Origin: Mangrovimicrobium sediminis
GTDB lineage: Bacteria > Pseudomonadota > Gammaproteobacteria > Pseudomonadales > Halieaceae
Direction: 5' to 3'
Length of the DNA stretch: 64,000 nt
Assembly: GCF_004745945.1 (NCBI RefSeq)
Contig: NZ_SRLE01000006.1
Span: forward strand, 248,001-312,000
Below the pieces are notes generated by a model. The model was not told the DNA's origin and made no database searches. It saw only the letters and a list, made by a program, of their open reading frames with translations. The translations under genes were made by a program, and so were the position numbers. Positions 50,901-58,730 of this stretch are shown piece by piece; position 1 is the stretch's first letter; every line of letters begins with the position of its first letter.

Positions 50901-51532
50901 AAGTCCGCCAGCGCGCGCAGGGTCGTCTCGCCCTGCTGCACCAGATCCGCGTAGGTGAGGTAATAGGTACGCTGCTCGCCGCCATGCTCAAGTGCCTGGG
51001 CGGTCAGCGATAACCACAGCACGGCGCCCTCGGCGAGGGTGCGGCCGAATTCGTAGAAGGTCGGGTTCGCCAACGCCCGGCTGCGCTGCGACAGCGCCAC
51101 CTCCACCGGGTCGCGCAGGGTATGGATACAGAGAACGTCTTCAGGAAGGTATCCCGCCCTGGAAAACAGGGGCAGCCAGAACGGCAGCAACTGGCAGATA
51201 CGCGGGTCCTTGATGACCGCTATCGGCGCCCCGCCGTAAATTTCCTGGAACAACTCAAGCGCCTCGTCGCTCCGGGCCTGGAGGTCGGCACCCGCCATGG
51301 CCTCAGCCCCGTCGAACAGGGGGTTGTCCCAGCTGCCGCCGAGGTGGTCCAGCAGGCGGTCATTGAAGTCGACGATATCCGGATGTTCGAAGAAGCCCTT
51401 GCTGTTCTCGTCGTTAGCGTAATGCTCTCCGAGGCACGCATCGGCACCGAGTCCGACCACTGCGGCCGCGCACAGCGAAGTGCCCGAACGGTGCGCGCCG
51501 AGGACGACAATCAACTTTTTGGTGTCGGACAT
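47960..51532 (-). CDS. Sulfotransferase / coiled coil / GT2 / GT4 fusion
   Basis: A 1190-residue protein with four parts. Sulfotransferase-like domain (about 1-280): PAPS loop GAHRSGTSL at 12-20 and LRDPVEVALSQRS at 139-151. Coiled coil (about 310-415) ending in STSWRVTRPLR at 415-425, a linker motif often seen before sugar enzymes. GT2 domain (about 515-760): SVIVPNYNHAPYLE at 517-530, LLDDASSDDS at 548-557 and the metal-site AESDDWC at 603-609. GT4 domain (about 813-1175): CSGGGETFP at 824-832, SRGLPDKGW at 997-1005 and the ExxxxxxxE motif ESFPLVIIE at 1074-1082. All catalytic-type motifs look intact. It is probably cytoplasmic and would build and sulfate a glycan in one polypeptide. Substrates cannot be inferred. 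Confidence 0.85.
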   Translation of the reverse strand: MSDTKKLIVVLGAHRSGTSLCAAAVVGLGADACLGEHYANDENSKGFFEHPDIVDFNDRLLDHLGGSWDNPLFDGAEAMAGADLQARSDEALELFQEIYGGAPIAVIKDPRICQLLPFWLPLFSRAGYLPEDVLCIHTLRDPVEVALSQRSRALANPTFYEFGRTLAEGAVLWLSLTAQALEHGGEQRTYYLTYADLVQQGETTLRALADFLELPARDDAVARFCNEFVDASLYRSAADADARAELAQDLPQAGEFFEAAQSLRGTAEAQALERCLAIWRRADTRTALHTVSVPALSRLSTRCRSAGLALQRSEESVADLHGQVSELQDNTQRIQREHQDVVVPLRQQLRDLESGNTALQSQLVEQAAELEKVIEENRRTVHELLERAGSLEQDKLQLTGEVQDLGNRIGEMEMSTSWRVTRPLRSLSLRLQQLRAWQASQWVRFRLRAILIYHRMSLRQPALAYGIRRLVRPFFRLMNRVAHSAPNPALAASSAGLLTPMRYQQVESSEEFAPLISVIVPNYNHAPYLELRLDSIFSQTYQNFEVILLDDASSDDSADILRDYHARFADKSTLVVNEQNSGGVFHQWERGLNLARGDIVWIAESDDWCTENFLETLVPYFENEAVQIAYARTVFMDGEGDRQIWSINEYLHDIDPQRWNHSIVATAPAIVREAFAVKNIIPNVSSALMRNPRRLEILHEPDWRRMRTCGDWVLYLHLLRGGMLAYSPAACNYYRMHGSNTSVSSYSQDEFYCEHEVVARHLLKYYDVPLAAIARLRENLAVHWRETRGEFSDAALERCFSLARIEEAAGPREPNLLMASYAFCSGGGETFPITLANIMKASGYNVTYLDCAREPRVEGVRRRLRPDIGVVSDFTQLERIVADFEIDVIHSHHAWMDSTIFEVLPEDSDCKVVVTSHGMYETINEYDLRPILPRLVQRSSAIIYVAEKNLEALGRHGLLGRARLERIDNALEPESFEPVERASLGIDASAFVLTLVSRGLPDKGWQEAIDAVNAVRDAAGCDVHLVLVGDGLEYDRLSATELPPHIHLEGFQENVRGYFALADMGFLPSRFRGESFPLVIIECLLSGRPFLASDLGEIRRMLDSEAGMAGAVVPLRGDDVDIEGMVEQITTVARQPDVYSAMLEAVPAAAGKFDPALLARRHDEVYRSVLRGEEGYGEVPLQRVAGSEGR

Positions 51533-51593
51533 AGTTATCGGAATCGGGCCGGCGGTGAAGACTCGCGAGAAGCCCGCATTATACGCAAACTGC

Positions 51594-52523
51594 CTAGATT
51601 TTCTTTAATAAAGTGGCTGCATAGAGGCCCAACTGACCACTCGTGGTCTGGGCGTAAACACCGCTCGCGCGCAAGGCTCCGATGCGTCCGGGCAAGTGAC
51701 TGCAGCGAAGTTTTTCGAATTGCTGCAACAACTCGCGGTTGCGCGGAGTGAGCAATTCGATGTTCGCGCGCAACGCAGAAAGGTTGCGTTCGTACCAGCC
51801 GGCATTGCGTCCGCGCAGGAAACCACGGTAGCGGCGCAGGCGGGCTCCCAGGCCTCGCGCGTCACCGACGGCGTTGTCGCCATGCTGCCGGTAACTGAGG
51901 CAGGGCTGCGGGTCGTAAATCACCTCACCCCCGGCACCGGTGACCAGAAGGTAGGTCCACCAGTCATGACTGACGACATCCACCGGACCCGCCGCCAGCA
52001 GGAGTTCGCGCGCCGCGGCATTCATCAGCATGGTGTTGCCACCGCCGATGTTCTGTAGCAGCGCATTGGCAAATGCGGGGGGACGAGAAAACAGCGGGGA
52101 TTCACCACATACCTCGCCGTGTGAATCGATGGAACGCGTGCGAGCACAATACAGTGCCGGCAGCGACGCAGGGACCGCGGTGAGCCGCTGCAGAGCGCGC
52201 GCGAGCTTGTCGGCATCCCACACATCATCCTGGTCGGCATAGGCGAAATAATCGCCGCAAACATCCTGCGCACACAGCAACGAGAGGAAGTTCGCGGCGT
52301 GGCCCCTGCCGGGACCGGTACGAACCGGTTTTACCACCGCCGGGCCAGCGGGCGACCACTGCTCGAGAATCGACAGGGTCGCGTCGCTGGAACCGTCGTC
52401 GGCTGGATACAATGTCCAGCGCGGGTGAGTCTGGCGAGACAGCGACTCCAGCTGCTCTTGCAGGTAACGGCCGCCGTTAAACGTGCACAGGAGAACTGCG
52501 ACGTCCGGCGCCGCAGGGCTCAC
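51594..52523 (-). CDS. Family 2 glycosyltransferase
   Basis: GT-A fold transferase of 309 residues, similar in layout to rhamnosyltransferases of O-antigen loci. Motifs: VAVLLCTFNGGRYLQEQLES near 8-27, ADDGSSDATLSILE near 41-54 and the metal-binding YADQDDVWDADKLA near 95-108. The C-terminal part is arginine-rich and helical. Its ATG overlaps the stop of the parvulin gene by 4 bases, tying the two together. 61 bases separate it from the large fusion gene. Confidence 0.88.
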   Translation of the reverse strand: MSPAAPDVAVLLCTFNGGRYLQEQLESLSRQTHPRWTLYPADDGSSDATLSILEQWSPAGPAVVKPVRTGPGRGHAANFLSLLCAQDVCGDYFAYADQDDVWDADKLARALQRLTAVPASLPALYCARTRSIDSHGEVCGESPLFSRPPAFANALLQNIGGGNTMLMNAAARELLLAAGPVDVVSHDWWTYLLVTGAGGEVIYDPQPCLSYRQHGDNAVGDARGLGARLRRYRGFLRGRNAGWYERNLSALRANIELLTPRNRELLQQFEKLRCSHLPGRIGALRASGVYAQTTSGQLGLYAATLLKKI

Positions 52524-53491
52524 TCCTCAGCCTGCTCCTGATCGGCCGCCGCATCTTCACTTTGCTCTGCGGCTTCGGCAGCATCATTACCGCCCGCGGG
52601 CGGCTGGGCATAGGGAGCGAGGATCTCCAGCACTGCAGCGTCATCGACAACCGCCTGATCGGTCAGGTTGTACTTGGTGACATAGTCTTTCAGTGACAGC
52701 TTCACGTACTCATCCGCCAGGTCCTGGACGATAGCCGGTTCCACTTCTTCAAAGGTCTTGTAGTAGGCCTCGCGGATGCCATCCAGCCGGATGATATGTA
52801 CGCCAAACTGGGTTTGCACGGGCTCGGCGAATTCACCGACCTTGCCGATGGTGAACAGGCCTTCGCTGTAGCGCGGAGCAACGCCGATTTCACCGTACTT
52901 GATCCAGCGGTTGAACTTGCCTTCTTTTTCTACCGCGCCAGGTTCGTCCGAGTGCTCTTTCACCATCTCGAGGAAATCTGCACCGGCACGCAATTGCTCG
53001 AGCACGTCGGCGGCTTCGGCCAGGGCGTCATCCCGGGGAATGCCGGGCGGCGACTTGATCAGGATCTGCGATGAAACACGGTGCTCGGGCACCAGTGCAT
53101 ACTTGTCTTTCTCGGTCTCGTAGCGTTCTTTGGCGAGCTTGGAGAAATCGGGGAGCTCGAGGGTGTCGCGATAGTGGCGCAGGATGAAATTGCGCTTGTA
53201 GGCCTCGAGACCCTCCTGGTACTCCATGGCGAGTTCAGGATTCTCGGCCACGATGGGGTCTGCCGTCGCCGCCAGCTTTTTGTTCATCATCACCATGTTC
53301 ACAAGTTCGAGACGATCACCATCGTCATCGAGGGCGGCTTCACGCATCTGCGGCGACCACTTGCTCACGTGGTAGGCCAGTTCATCGGCGCTCAGGGAAA
53401 CGCCTTCATCCTCGACAACGACTTGCTGGGCGCTGGCGAAGGCAGGCAGGACAAGAGCGAACAGGATCGGAAAAATAGGGGCTTTAAGCAT
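52520..53491 (-). CDS. Periplasmic parvulin-type peptidyl-prolyl isomerase
   Basis: Secreted PpiC/SurA-like folding factor. From the ATG at 53491 (MLKAPIFPILFALVLPAFAS) the product has 323 residues and a clean signal peptide ending ASA before QQ. An ATG 21 bases upstream (53512) is also possible; neither has a strong ribosome site. An N-terminal helical region (about 35-130) precedes one parvulin domain (about 135-240, with VSSQILIKSPPGIPRDDALA and QTQFGVHIIRLDGI). The C-terminal tail is Ala/Glu/Gln-rich and very acidic. It is the first gene of the presumed sulfotransferase operon; its clients are unknown. Confidence 0.85.
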   Translation of the reverse strand: MLKAPIFPILFALVLPAFASAQQVVVEDEGVSLSADELAYHVSKWSPQMREAALDDDGDRLELVNMVMMNKKLAATADPIVAENPELAMEYQEGLEAYKRNFILRHYRDTLELPDFSKLAKERYETEKDKYALVPEHRVSSQILIKSPPGIPRDDALAEAADVLEQLRAGADFLEMVKEHSDEPGAVEKEGKFNRWIKYGEIGVAPRYSEGLFTIGKVGEFAEPVQTQFGVHIIRLDGIREAYYKTFEEVEPAIVQDLADEYVKLSLKDYVTKYNLTDQAVVDDAAVLEILAPYAQPPAGGNDAAEAAEQSEDAAADQEQAEE

Positions 53492-53523
53492 CGGTACTCT
53501 CGGGAATCTCATTTTTCAGGAAT

Positions 53524-53554
53524 AAAAAAGCCGACACCCGGAGGTGTCGGCTTT
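53524..53554 (-). terminator. Rho-independent terminator of the secreted-protein gene
   Basis: On the minus strand the stem GCCGACACC / GGTGTCGGC with a 3-4 base loop, flanked by A/T pairs, is followed by a run of six Ts (53529-53524). It lies 22 bases after the stop of the gene at 53576-55045 and separates it from the parvulin operon. Confidence 0.92.
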
Positions 53555-53575
53555 GATTTTACCCTAGCTAACGAA

Positions 53576-55045
53576 TTAGCTGGAGGATTGTACGCGGCTG
53601 TGCTCGACAATACGGCCGTAGTTAGCTTCAGCAAGTTCAGCGAAGTTACGCTGCCATGCGGCGAAGCCAATCAGCGGAGCCGGAGTAGAGGTCGGCGTAC
53701 AGGTCATCGGGTTCAGCGGGTTGACCAGGTCGTATTCGCAGATGGACTGAACCTTGGATGCAGAAGAAGTTGCAACCAGGCTAGACCAGCCGAATGCGGC
53801 GCCGGCAGGCTTGTCAACGATGATCTGTGACGGTGCGTCCAGTACCGGAGAGGTACCCCACTGGATAACGTTAACTTCTTTATCCAGGGCGACGATCTCG
53901 ATCTCTTCCGGAGGCTGCGGAGAAACAACCAGGTCACCCGGATCGACGGTGATGCCACGCTCTTCACGGTCGTAGACGGTGAAGCCAGCTTCCATCGGGA
54001 TGTCACGGAAGTCACAACCAGCGGCGTAGGTACACAGCTCAGGAGTGCCAGCTTCGTACAGTGCGATGTACTGGGGCAGGTCCATCATCAGGTACTGACC
54101 GGGGATGGTAACAACCCAGTCGGTGTCAACGCTGAAGGTACCGGTGGAGTTCTGGGACCAGTCGTTGATCAGGGCAGCTGCGCCCAGAGTCACACGCAGG
54201 GGCTCGTACAGGCCGATGCTGGCGCCGCCACCGATGGGTGAGCCGCCGTCCAGGTTCGGGTGGTCGAAGCCGAGCAGGTCGCCGTCGCGAACACCGCGCT
54301 GCTGGTTGGTCATAGCCGGACCGTCCAGGAATTCAGCGATGTGTACAGCGTTGTTGCCGAATTCAATACCGGAGTCGTCGTCCTTGATGAAGTAGGAGAC
54401 TTTCAGAGACTCAGGAGCCTCTTCCCAGGTGTTGTCGGTCGGAACGCCAGCGACGTTCTGAACAGTGGTGGTGGAGTCAACAACACCGCGGACGGTAGCA
54501 GAAACGCCGTCAGCGAAGAAGTTGTCACGCACGCCTGCACAGTCAGCCGGAACGCCAGTAGCGTCGTGCTTGGCAGATACTGCAACAGCTTCGGTCTCGG
54601 CGATCGGAGCACCCATGCTCAGGATCTCGATGTAACCGGTCTCAGCGCCTTCACGGAAGATGTTGGGCATCTTGAAGCCGCCAGCGGGGTACGCCGGAGC
54701 GGTACAGCTGTTGTCGTTGGAGATGAAGAAGATGTCACCACCAGATTCCTGGATGAAGCCGGTGTACATGTCGTAGGGAGACAGTACAACGTTAAAGTCC
54801 AGGGCATCCATTGAGTCTGCGGCGCGACGGAAGCGGATCTTAACCGCTTGGGTGCGACCGGAGGTGTTGATGACGTTTACGCCAGTGGCGTAGCCTTCCA
54901 TCACAGTGTAGTAGGGAACGATCGCCAGGTCGCCCAGCTGGGTGTTACCCGCCAGGGTCGCTTGCGCGTTCACTACACCTGCGTAGCCGGCAGTTGCAGT
55001 TGCTACTGCAGCAGCCAGACCAAGAGGCTTAAAGTTTGCGTTCAT
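53576..55045 (-). CDS. Secreted protein of unknown function
   Basis: I do not recognise this 489-residue family. It starts with a signal peptide (about 1-28, ending VVNAQA). The mature protein is acidic and rich in beta-type residues and Gly/Asn/Thr. Six cysteines are spread out (for example NDNSCTAP, PADCAG, LCTYAAGC, SICEYD, MTCTP), which suits a disulfide-bonded exported protein. Early text LGDLAIVPYYTVMEGYATGVNVIN looks like the opening of a surface domain. Codons are biased to T-ending forms (GGT, GTT) more than in its neighbours, a sign of high expression or different origin. It has its own near-consensus promoter and a strong terminator. It might be a cargo of the type II secretion system encoded upstream, but that is only proximity. 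Confidence 0.75.
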   Translation of the reverse strand: MNANFKPLGLAAAVATATAGYAGVVNAQATLAGNTQLGDLAIVPYYTVMEGYATGVNVINTSGRTQAVKIRFRRAADSMDALDFNVVLSPYDMYTGFIQESGGDIFFISNDNSCTAPAYPAGGFKMPNIFREGAETGYIEILSMGAPIAETEAVAVSAKHDATGVPADCAGVRDNFFADGVSATVRGVVDSTTTVQNVAGVPTDNTWEEAPESLKVSYFIKDDDSGIEFGNNAVHIAEFLDGPAMTNQQRGVRDGDLLGFDHPNLDGGSPIGGGASIGLYEPLRVTLGAAALINDWSQNSTGTFSVDTDWVVTIPGQYLMMDLPQYIALYEAGTPELCTYAAGCDFRDIPMEAGFTVYDREERGITVDPGDLVVSPQPPEEIEIVALDKEVNVIQWGTSPVLDAPSQIIVDKPAGAAFGWSSLVATSSASKVQSICEYDLVNPLNPMTCTPTSTPAPLIGFAAWQRNFAELAEANYGRIVEHSRVQSSS

Positions 55046-55046
55046 A

Positions 55047-55057
55047 AGGAGACTCCT
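55047..55057 (-). promoter_or_regulatory. Palindromic ribosome binding site
   Basis: The sequence before the ATG at 55045 is AGGAGTCTCCT on the minus strand, an 11-base perfect palindrome with the AGGAG Shine-Dalgarno as one half. It leaves one base before the start codon. Either pairing between two mRNAs or a small tight hairpin could mask the site. Confidence 0.6.
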
Positions 55058-55102
55058 AATGTCTAGTCTTGTTACAACCGTAAAACACAGATTGCTAGCG
55101 CT

Positions 55103-55130
55103 ATTATTGCTAGCTGCAGCTTGCTGTCAA
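55103..55130 (-). promoter_or_regulatory. Strong sigma70-type promoter of the secreted-protein gene
   Basis: The minus strand has TTGACA (55130-55125), a perfect -35, then 16 bases and AATAAT (55108-55103). The phrase GCTAGCAAT occurs twice around the -10. The leader would be about 50 bases. It lies in the gap after the lipoprotein gene, so the downstream gene is separately controlled. Confidence 0.7.
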
Positions 55131-55142
55131 CTAAAGCAACGT

Positions 55143-55595
55143 CTAATTAGTAATGCTATACCACCACTCACCGTCGACGAGAATCCACTTCTCGCGAAGC
55201 TCGCGTGGCATCGCACCTAACGCTCTAGCCGCTGCAGTTGTTTGTTTGGCAGGTTTGGACATGACCCTAACCGCCACACTAGCTACAGCCGCATCAGGAT
55301 CATAATTAATGACTTCCAAACCTGTCAACTCCCAGTTCGCTGTATATGAAAACTTTTTGACATACAGGTGCTTAGGGAAAACTTCTCGAAATGCAGGTGA
55401 CTCGTATTCGTAGGCCTTCTCCCAGTCGCGGGCGACACGCGCGCGCCAGCGCTCCTGGGCGCGCAACTCGAGTGCCTCGCGAGAGGTGGAACTCGGCTCT
55501 CCGGCCGGCGCGGGTGCCTTGCTGCACGCCGCGAGCAGCACGACGAAGCTCATCAAAATAACACGTAACATACTGTTTTTCTTGACCATTTTCAT
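55143..55595 (-). CDS. Small lipoprotein of unknown function
   Basis: From the ATG at 55595 (MKMVKKNSMLRVILMSFVVL) the product has 150 residues with a lipoprotein signal whose lipobox is LLAAC. Later ATGs at 55589 or 55571 would keep the signal; the one at 55571 has the better AAGAAA site. The mature part (about 50-150) is a small alpha/beta region with RARVARDWEKAYEYESPAFRE and ends DGEWWYSITN, which recalls NTF2-like folds, but this is only a guess. A TATAAT lies at 55613-55608, only 12 bases before the first ATG, with no good -35. Confidence 0.75.
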   Translation of the reverse strand: MKMVKKNSMLRVILMSFVVLLAACSKAPAPAGEPSSTSREALELRAQERWRARVARDWEKAYEYESPAFREVFPKHLYVKKFSYTANWELTGLEVINYDPDAAVASVAVRVMSKPAKQTTAAARALGAMPRELREKWILVDGEWWYSITN

Positions 55596-55834
55596 TGAGA
55601 GGGCGCGATTATACGCGACCGGCCGCCAGATTGGTATGCCCCGCACGCCGCGCGGCCCGGGATCGAGGCCGCAAACAAAACGCGATCAGGTGCGAAGGGA
55701 GGCCTCTAGGGCCCGCTCGCTACCCGGGTATCGCGCCCCGTGGGCGACGGCACCCGCGGGCATGCCTGCTGTGAAAAATACCAAAGTTTACCCCCACATT
55801 CCGCCCCCCACTGGGACTGCGGCGAAGTGGTCAC

Positions 55835-58003
55835 CTACTTTGGCGGTTCGATCAGGTCCAGGTTGCGAATACGCGAGCGCATCTCCTGGCTGACCTCGCG
55901 CAATTCCTGCGCGTTGTACAGTGCCCGGGGGGTGATAACCACGAGCAATTCCGTGCGGCGCTTGCTCTCGCTGTCTGTGCCGAAAAGGCCGCCGAGCAGG
56001 GGAATCTTGTGCAGCCAGGGCAGGCCCTGAGACCCGGTTGACGAGTTTTCCTGGATCAGGCCACCGAGGACCACGGACTGGCCGGAGCGAACCGCCACCC
56101 GGCTCTCGATATTGCGCTCGAGGAATGAGGGTTGGGCACTCGCCCCGGTTCCGAAGCTGTCGCCCACATCGGTGACAGACTGTTTCACATCCATCGTCAC
56201 CAGGCCGCCGGCATTCACGGAAGGAGTCACCTCGAGTTTCACCCCCGTATCGCGATATTCGATCGACTGGATGACCCGCCCGGTATCACTGGCAACATTG
56301 GTCACGTTGGACGAGATGATCGGAACCTGCTGGCCGACATGGATCATCGCGGTCTGGTTGTCGAGCACCATCACCGAGGGCGAGGAGATGATATTCAACA
56401 GACTTTCCTGGGCCAGCACATTGAGCACCGCGCGGATATCGCCGGCGGACTTCACCACGGAATAGGAAAACCCGGGCAGGATGGAGGACGGGCTGGTCGC
56501 CCCATCGATACTGGAGAGAATGCCCTCCCCCGAATAACCGCCATTGATCGAATTGTTGAAGGTCCACTCGAGGCCGTAGCGCAGGCTGTCGGACAGCGTC
56601 ACCTCCATGATGCTCGCCTCGATGATAATCTGGGTCGCCTCGATATCGAGTTGCTTGAGCGCGCCCTCGATCACGCGGTACTGCATGGGCGAGGCATATA
56701 TAATGAGGGCGTTGTTTTCGTCGTCCGCAACCACCCGCACATCGGTCGCGGTTTCACTCTCACCGACCATGCCGCCGAGCTGCAGGTTGGAGCTCGAGGC
56801 AGTACCTCTTGAGTTTCCACCACCGTTTGCGCTGCTGCCGAAGCTGGAACCGCCGGAACCCAGGGTCTCGGGCGTCAGGCCAGGCGCCACGCCACCGGTA
56901 TCACCGAGTCCGGAACTGCGGTTGCGCTGCCCGCCGCTACCGCTGTAGATGTTGTTCAGCAGGTCGGCCAGGCGCGCGGCGGTGGTGTTCTGTACCGGAT
57001 ACACATACAGGCGGGAATCGAAGTCGGAATGGTGGGCGTCGTCTAGACGCTCGATCCACTTCTGCACACTCTCCAGATAATGCACCCGCGGTGTGACAAT
57101 AAGAATACTGTTGAGGCGTTCGACCGGCACGACGCGGATCAGGTCCGCCATGTTGCCCTCGCCATCGGCCCCGCCCATCATTGCGGTCAGCGCGGCGGCG
57201 ACCTCCTCGACGCTGCTGTTCTCCAGCGGGAACAGACCCACGGACATGCCCTTCAACTGGTCGACGTCGAAGGTGGCGATCATGTCCTGCCAGCCGTCGA
57301 GCTGCTCGCGCGTGCCCGCCAGCATCAGCAGGTTGCGGGAGTTGTCGACGCGCACGAAGGCGGATTCCTCGGCGACCGGCCGCAGGATTTCGGCCATGTT
57401 GGACGCGCTGATGTAGTTGAGCGGCACGATAATGGTAGAGAATCCGGCGCCGCTGTCATTGGGGTTGGAGACCCGCGGGGCCAGGCGCACACCGTTGTTC
57501 TCCCCGGTGACCAGGTAGCGTCCATCCGGGCGCCGCAGCAGGATCGTATTATTGGCCTTGAGCAGCGACTCGAGCACTTCCAGAAGCTGCTCGCGCGGGA
57601 TGGGCGTGCGCGTGCGCAGGGTGACCTGCCCCTTGATCGGGCTGTCGACCAGGTAATCCAGGTTCAGGATGTCGCCGAGAATCGCGTGGGTCACCTCGTC
57701 CAGGGGTGCCTGCTCGAAGTTGAGGCTGACGTCGTCGCCGACGAAGCGCACGGGCTCCTCTTTCGCCGGCATATTCACCAGACGGTCATTCCCGCGATAG
57801 ACCACGGACTCTCGCTGCTTGCTCTCCTCCTCCTTCGCGGCTGCCAGTTCCGCTGCCGAGGTAGCGAGCACGGGGCCATCATCTGCCGCGGAGCTGCCAT
57901 CACCGCTCTGATCGGCGGGCGTGGTGGCGCAACTGGAGAGCATCGTTACCAGCAGCACTCCGAACACGATTTGCGAAAATTTCATTCCTGATGGCCTGTT
58001 CAT
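55835..58003 (-). CDS. gspD: GspD, type II secretion outer membrane secretin
   Basis: Multimeric channel that lets folded proteins cross the outer membrane. The ATG at 58003 (MNRPSGMKFSQIVFGV) gives 722 residues with a lipoprotein signal (MLSSC), as in XpsD-type secretins that do not need a separate pilotin for lipidation. N0 domain near 100-180 (VSLNFEQAPLDEVTHAILGD), N1-N3 domains to about 440 with a Gly/Ser/Asn-rich insert near 365-415. The secretin core is from about 470: VPIISSNVTNVASDTGRV, and GLIQENSSTGSQGLPWLHKI. It is last in the operon, as in Xanthomonas xps. Confidence 0.95.
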   Translation of the reverse strand: MNRPSGMKFSQIVFGVLLVTMLSSCATTPADQSGDGSSAADDGPVLATSAAELAAAKEEESKQRESVVYRGNDRLVNMPAKEEPVRFVGDDVSLNFEQAPLDEVTHAILGDILNLDYLVDSPIKGQVTLRTRTPIPREQLLEVLESLLKANNTILLRRPDGRYLVTGENNGVRLAPRVSNPNDSGAGFSTIIVPLNYISASNMAEILRPVAEESAFVRVDNSRNLLMLAGTREQLDGWQDMIATFDVDQLKGMSVGLFPLENSSVEEVAAALTAMMGGADGEGNMADLIRVVPVERLNSILIVTPRVHYLESVQKWIERLDDAHHSDFDSRLYVYPVQNTTAARLADLLNNIYSGSGGQRNRSSGLGDTGGVAPGLTPETLGSGGSSFGSSANGGGNSRGTASSSNLQLGGMVGESETATDVRVVADDENNALIIYASPMQYRVIEGALKQLDIEATQIIIEASIMEVTLSDSLRYGLEWTFNNSINGGYSGEGILSSIDGATSPSSILPGFSYSVVKSAGDIRAVLNVLAQESLLNIISSPSVMVLDNQTAMIHVGQQVPIISSNVTNVASDTGRVIQSIEYRDTGVKLEVTPSVNAGGLVTMDVKQSVTDVGDSFGTGASAQPSFLERNIESRVAVRSGQSVVLGGLIQENSSTGSQGLPWLHKIPLLGGLFGTDSESKRRTELLVVITPRALYNAQELREVSQEMRSRIRNLDLIEPPK

Positions 58004-58016
58004 ATTTTCCGTAGGG

Positions 58017-58730
58017 CTAGTGCGCACCGCCGGACCCACCCCCGAGCGAGAGGGAATCACTGGTCGCCGCCTTGTTGTTCTTGCCGTTCTTGCCGGCCTT
58101 TTTCTGCTGGGTTTTGTGTCCCGCTGCCTGATCCTCTGCGGCATCGTAGTGACTCGATGCCGGTGCGGCGCTCGCGCCCTGCTGTTGGACAGAGACCGGT
58201 ATGGCAACCTGTTCGAGCAGCAATTCCGCCTGCTTGTCGTTGCCGCTGAACACCGCGCGCTGGGGCTCCACGGTTTCCAGGCGCCAGCCATTGACGGCCT
58301 CGCCAACCATCACGCGGTGCTCCTTCCCCTTGCTGGAAAAGATGATACCAGCTGAATCACCGCTGCCGAACACACCGGTCAGCTTGACGCCGTTGAGCTT
58401 GCCCAGCTTTTCATCCGCCTTCGGCTTGCGCGAGACCTTCACCGGTTCTGCGACCGCGACCGGCGCCCGGGATTCCCAGAAAAGTGGACGATTGCGAAAT
58501 TCTGCCCGTTGTTCCTCGTCCAGCACCGAGCCCGCATGCACCGCGCCGACCACCAGCGCGTCGGCTGCGGGGGGGAGCGGCGAGGAGAGGGATGGGACTA
58601 CCAGCCGGAAAACACCCCAGGCCAGCTGTACCAGTAGCAGCAATGCCAGGACCACCAGTACCAGTTCCACCCGACGCTCACTGCGCAAAGGGTCCGCCAC
58701 CGAGCGGTAACGCTGCAACAGTGCGCTCAC
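58017..58730 (-). CDS. gspN: GspN/GspC-like type II secretion protein
   Basis: Inner membrane protein of 237 residues placed between gspM and gspD. In Xanthomonas this slot is XpsN, which serves like GspC to link the inner membrane platform to the secretin. It has one membrane helix (about 22-45) and a GspC-like homology region (about 105-175: LNGVKLTGVFGSGDSAGIIF, then MVGEAVNGWRLETVEPQRAV). The C-terminal tail is rich in Lys/Gln/Ser/Gly with no PDZ domain visible. It overlaps gspM by 4 bases. Confidence 0.85.
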   Translation of the reverse strand: MSALLQRYRSVADPLRSERRVELVLVVLALLLLVQLAWGVFRLVVPSLSSPLPPAADALVVGAVHAGSVLDEEQRAEFRNRPLFWESRAPVAVAEPVKVSRKPKADEKLGKLNGVKLTGVFGSGDSAGIIFSSKGKEHRVMVGEAVNGWRLETVEPQRAVFSGNDKQAELLLEQVAIPVSVQQQGASAAPASSHYDAAEDQAAGHKTQQKKAGKNGKNNKAATSDSLSLGGGSGGAH

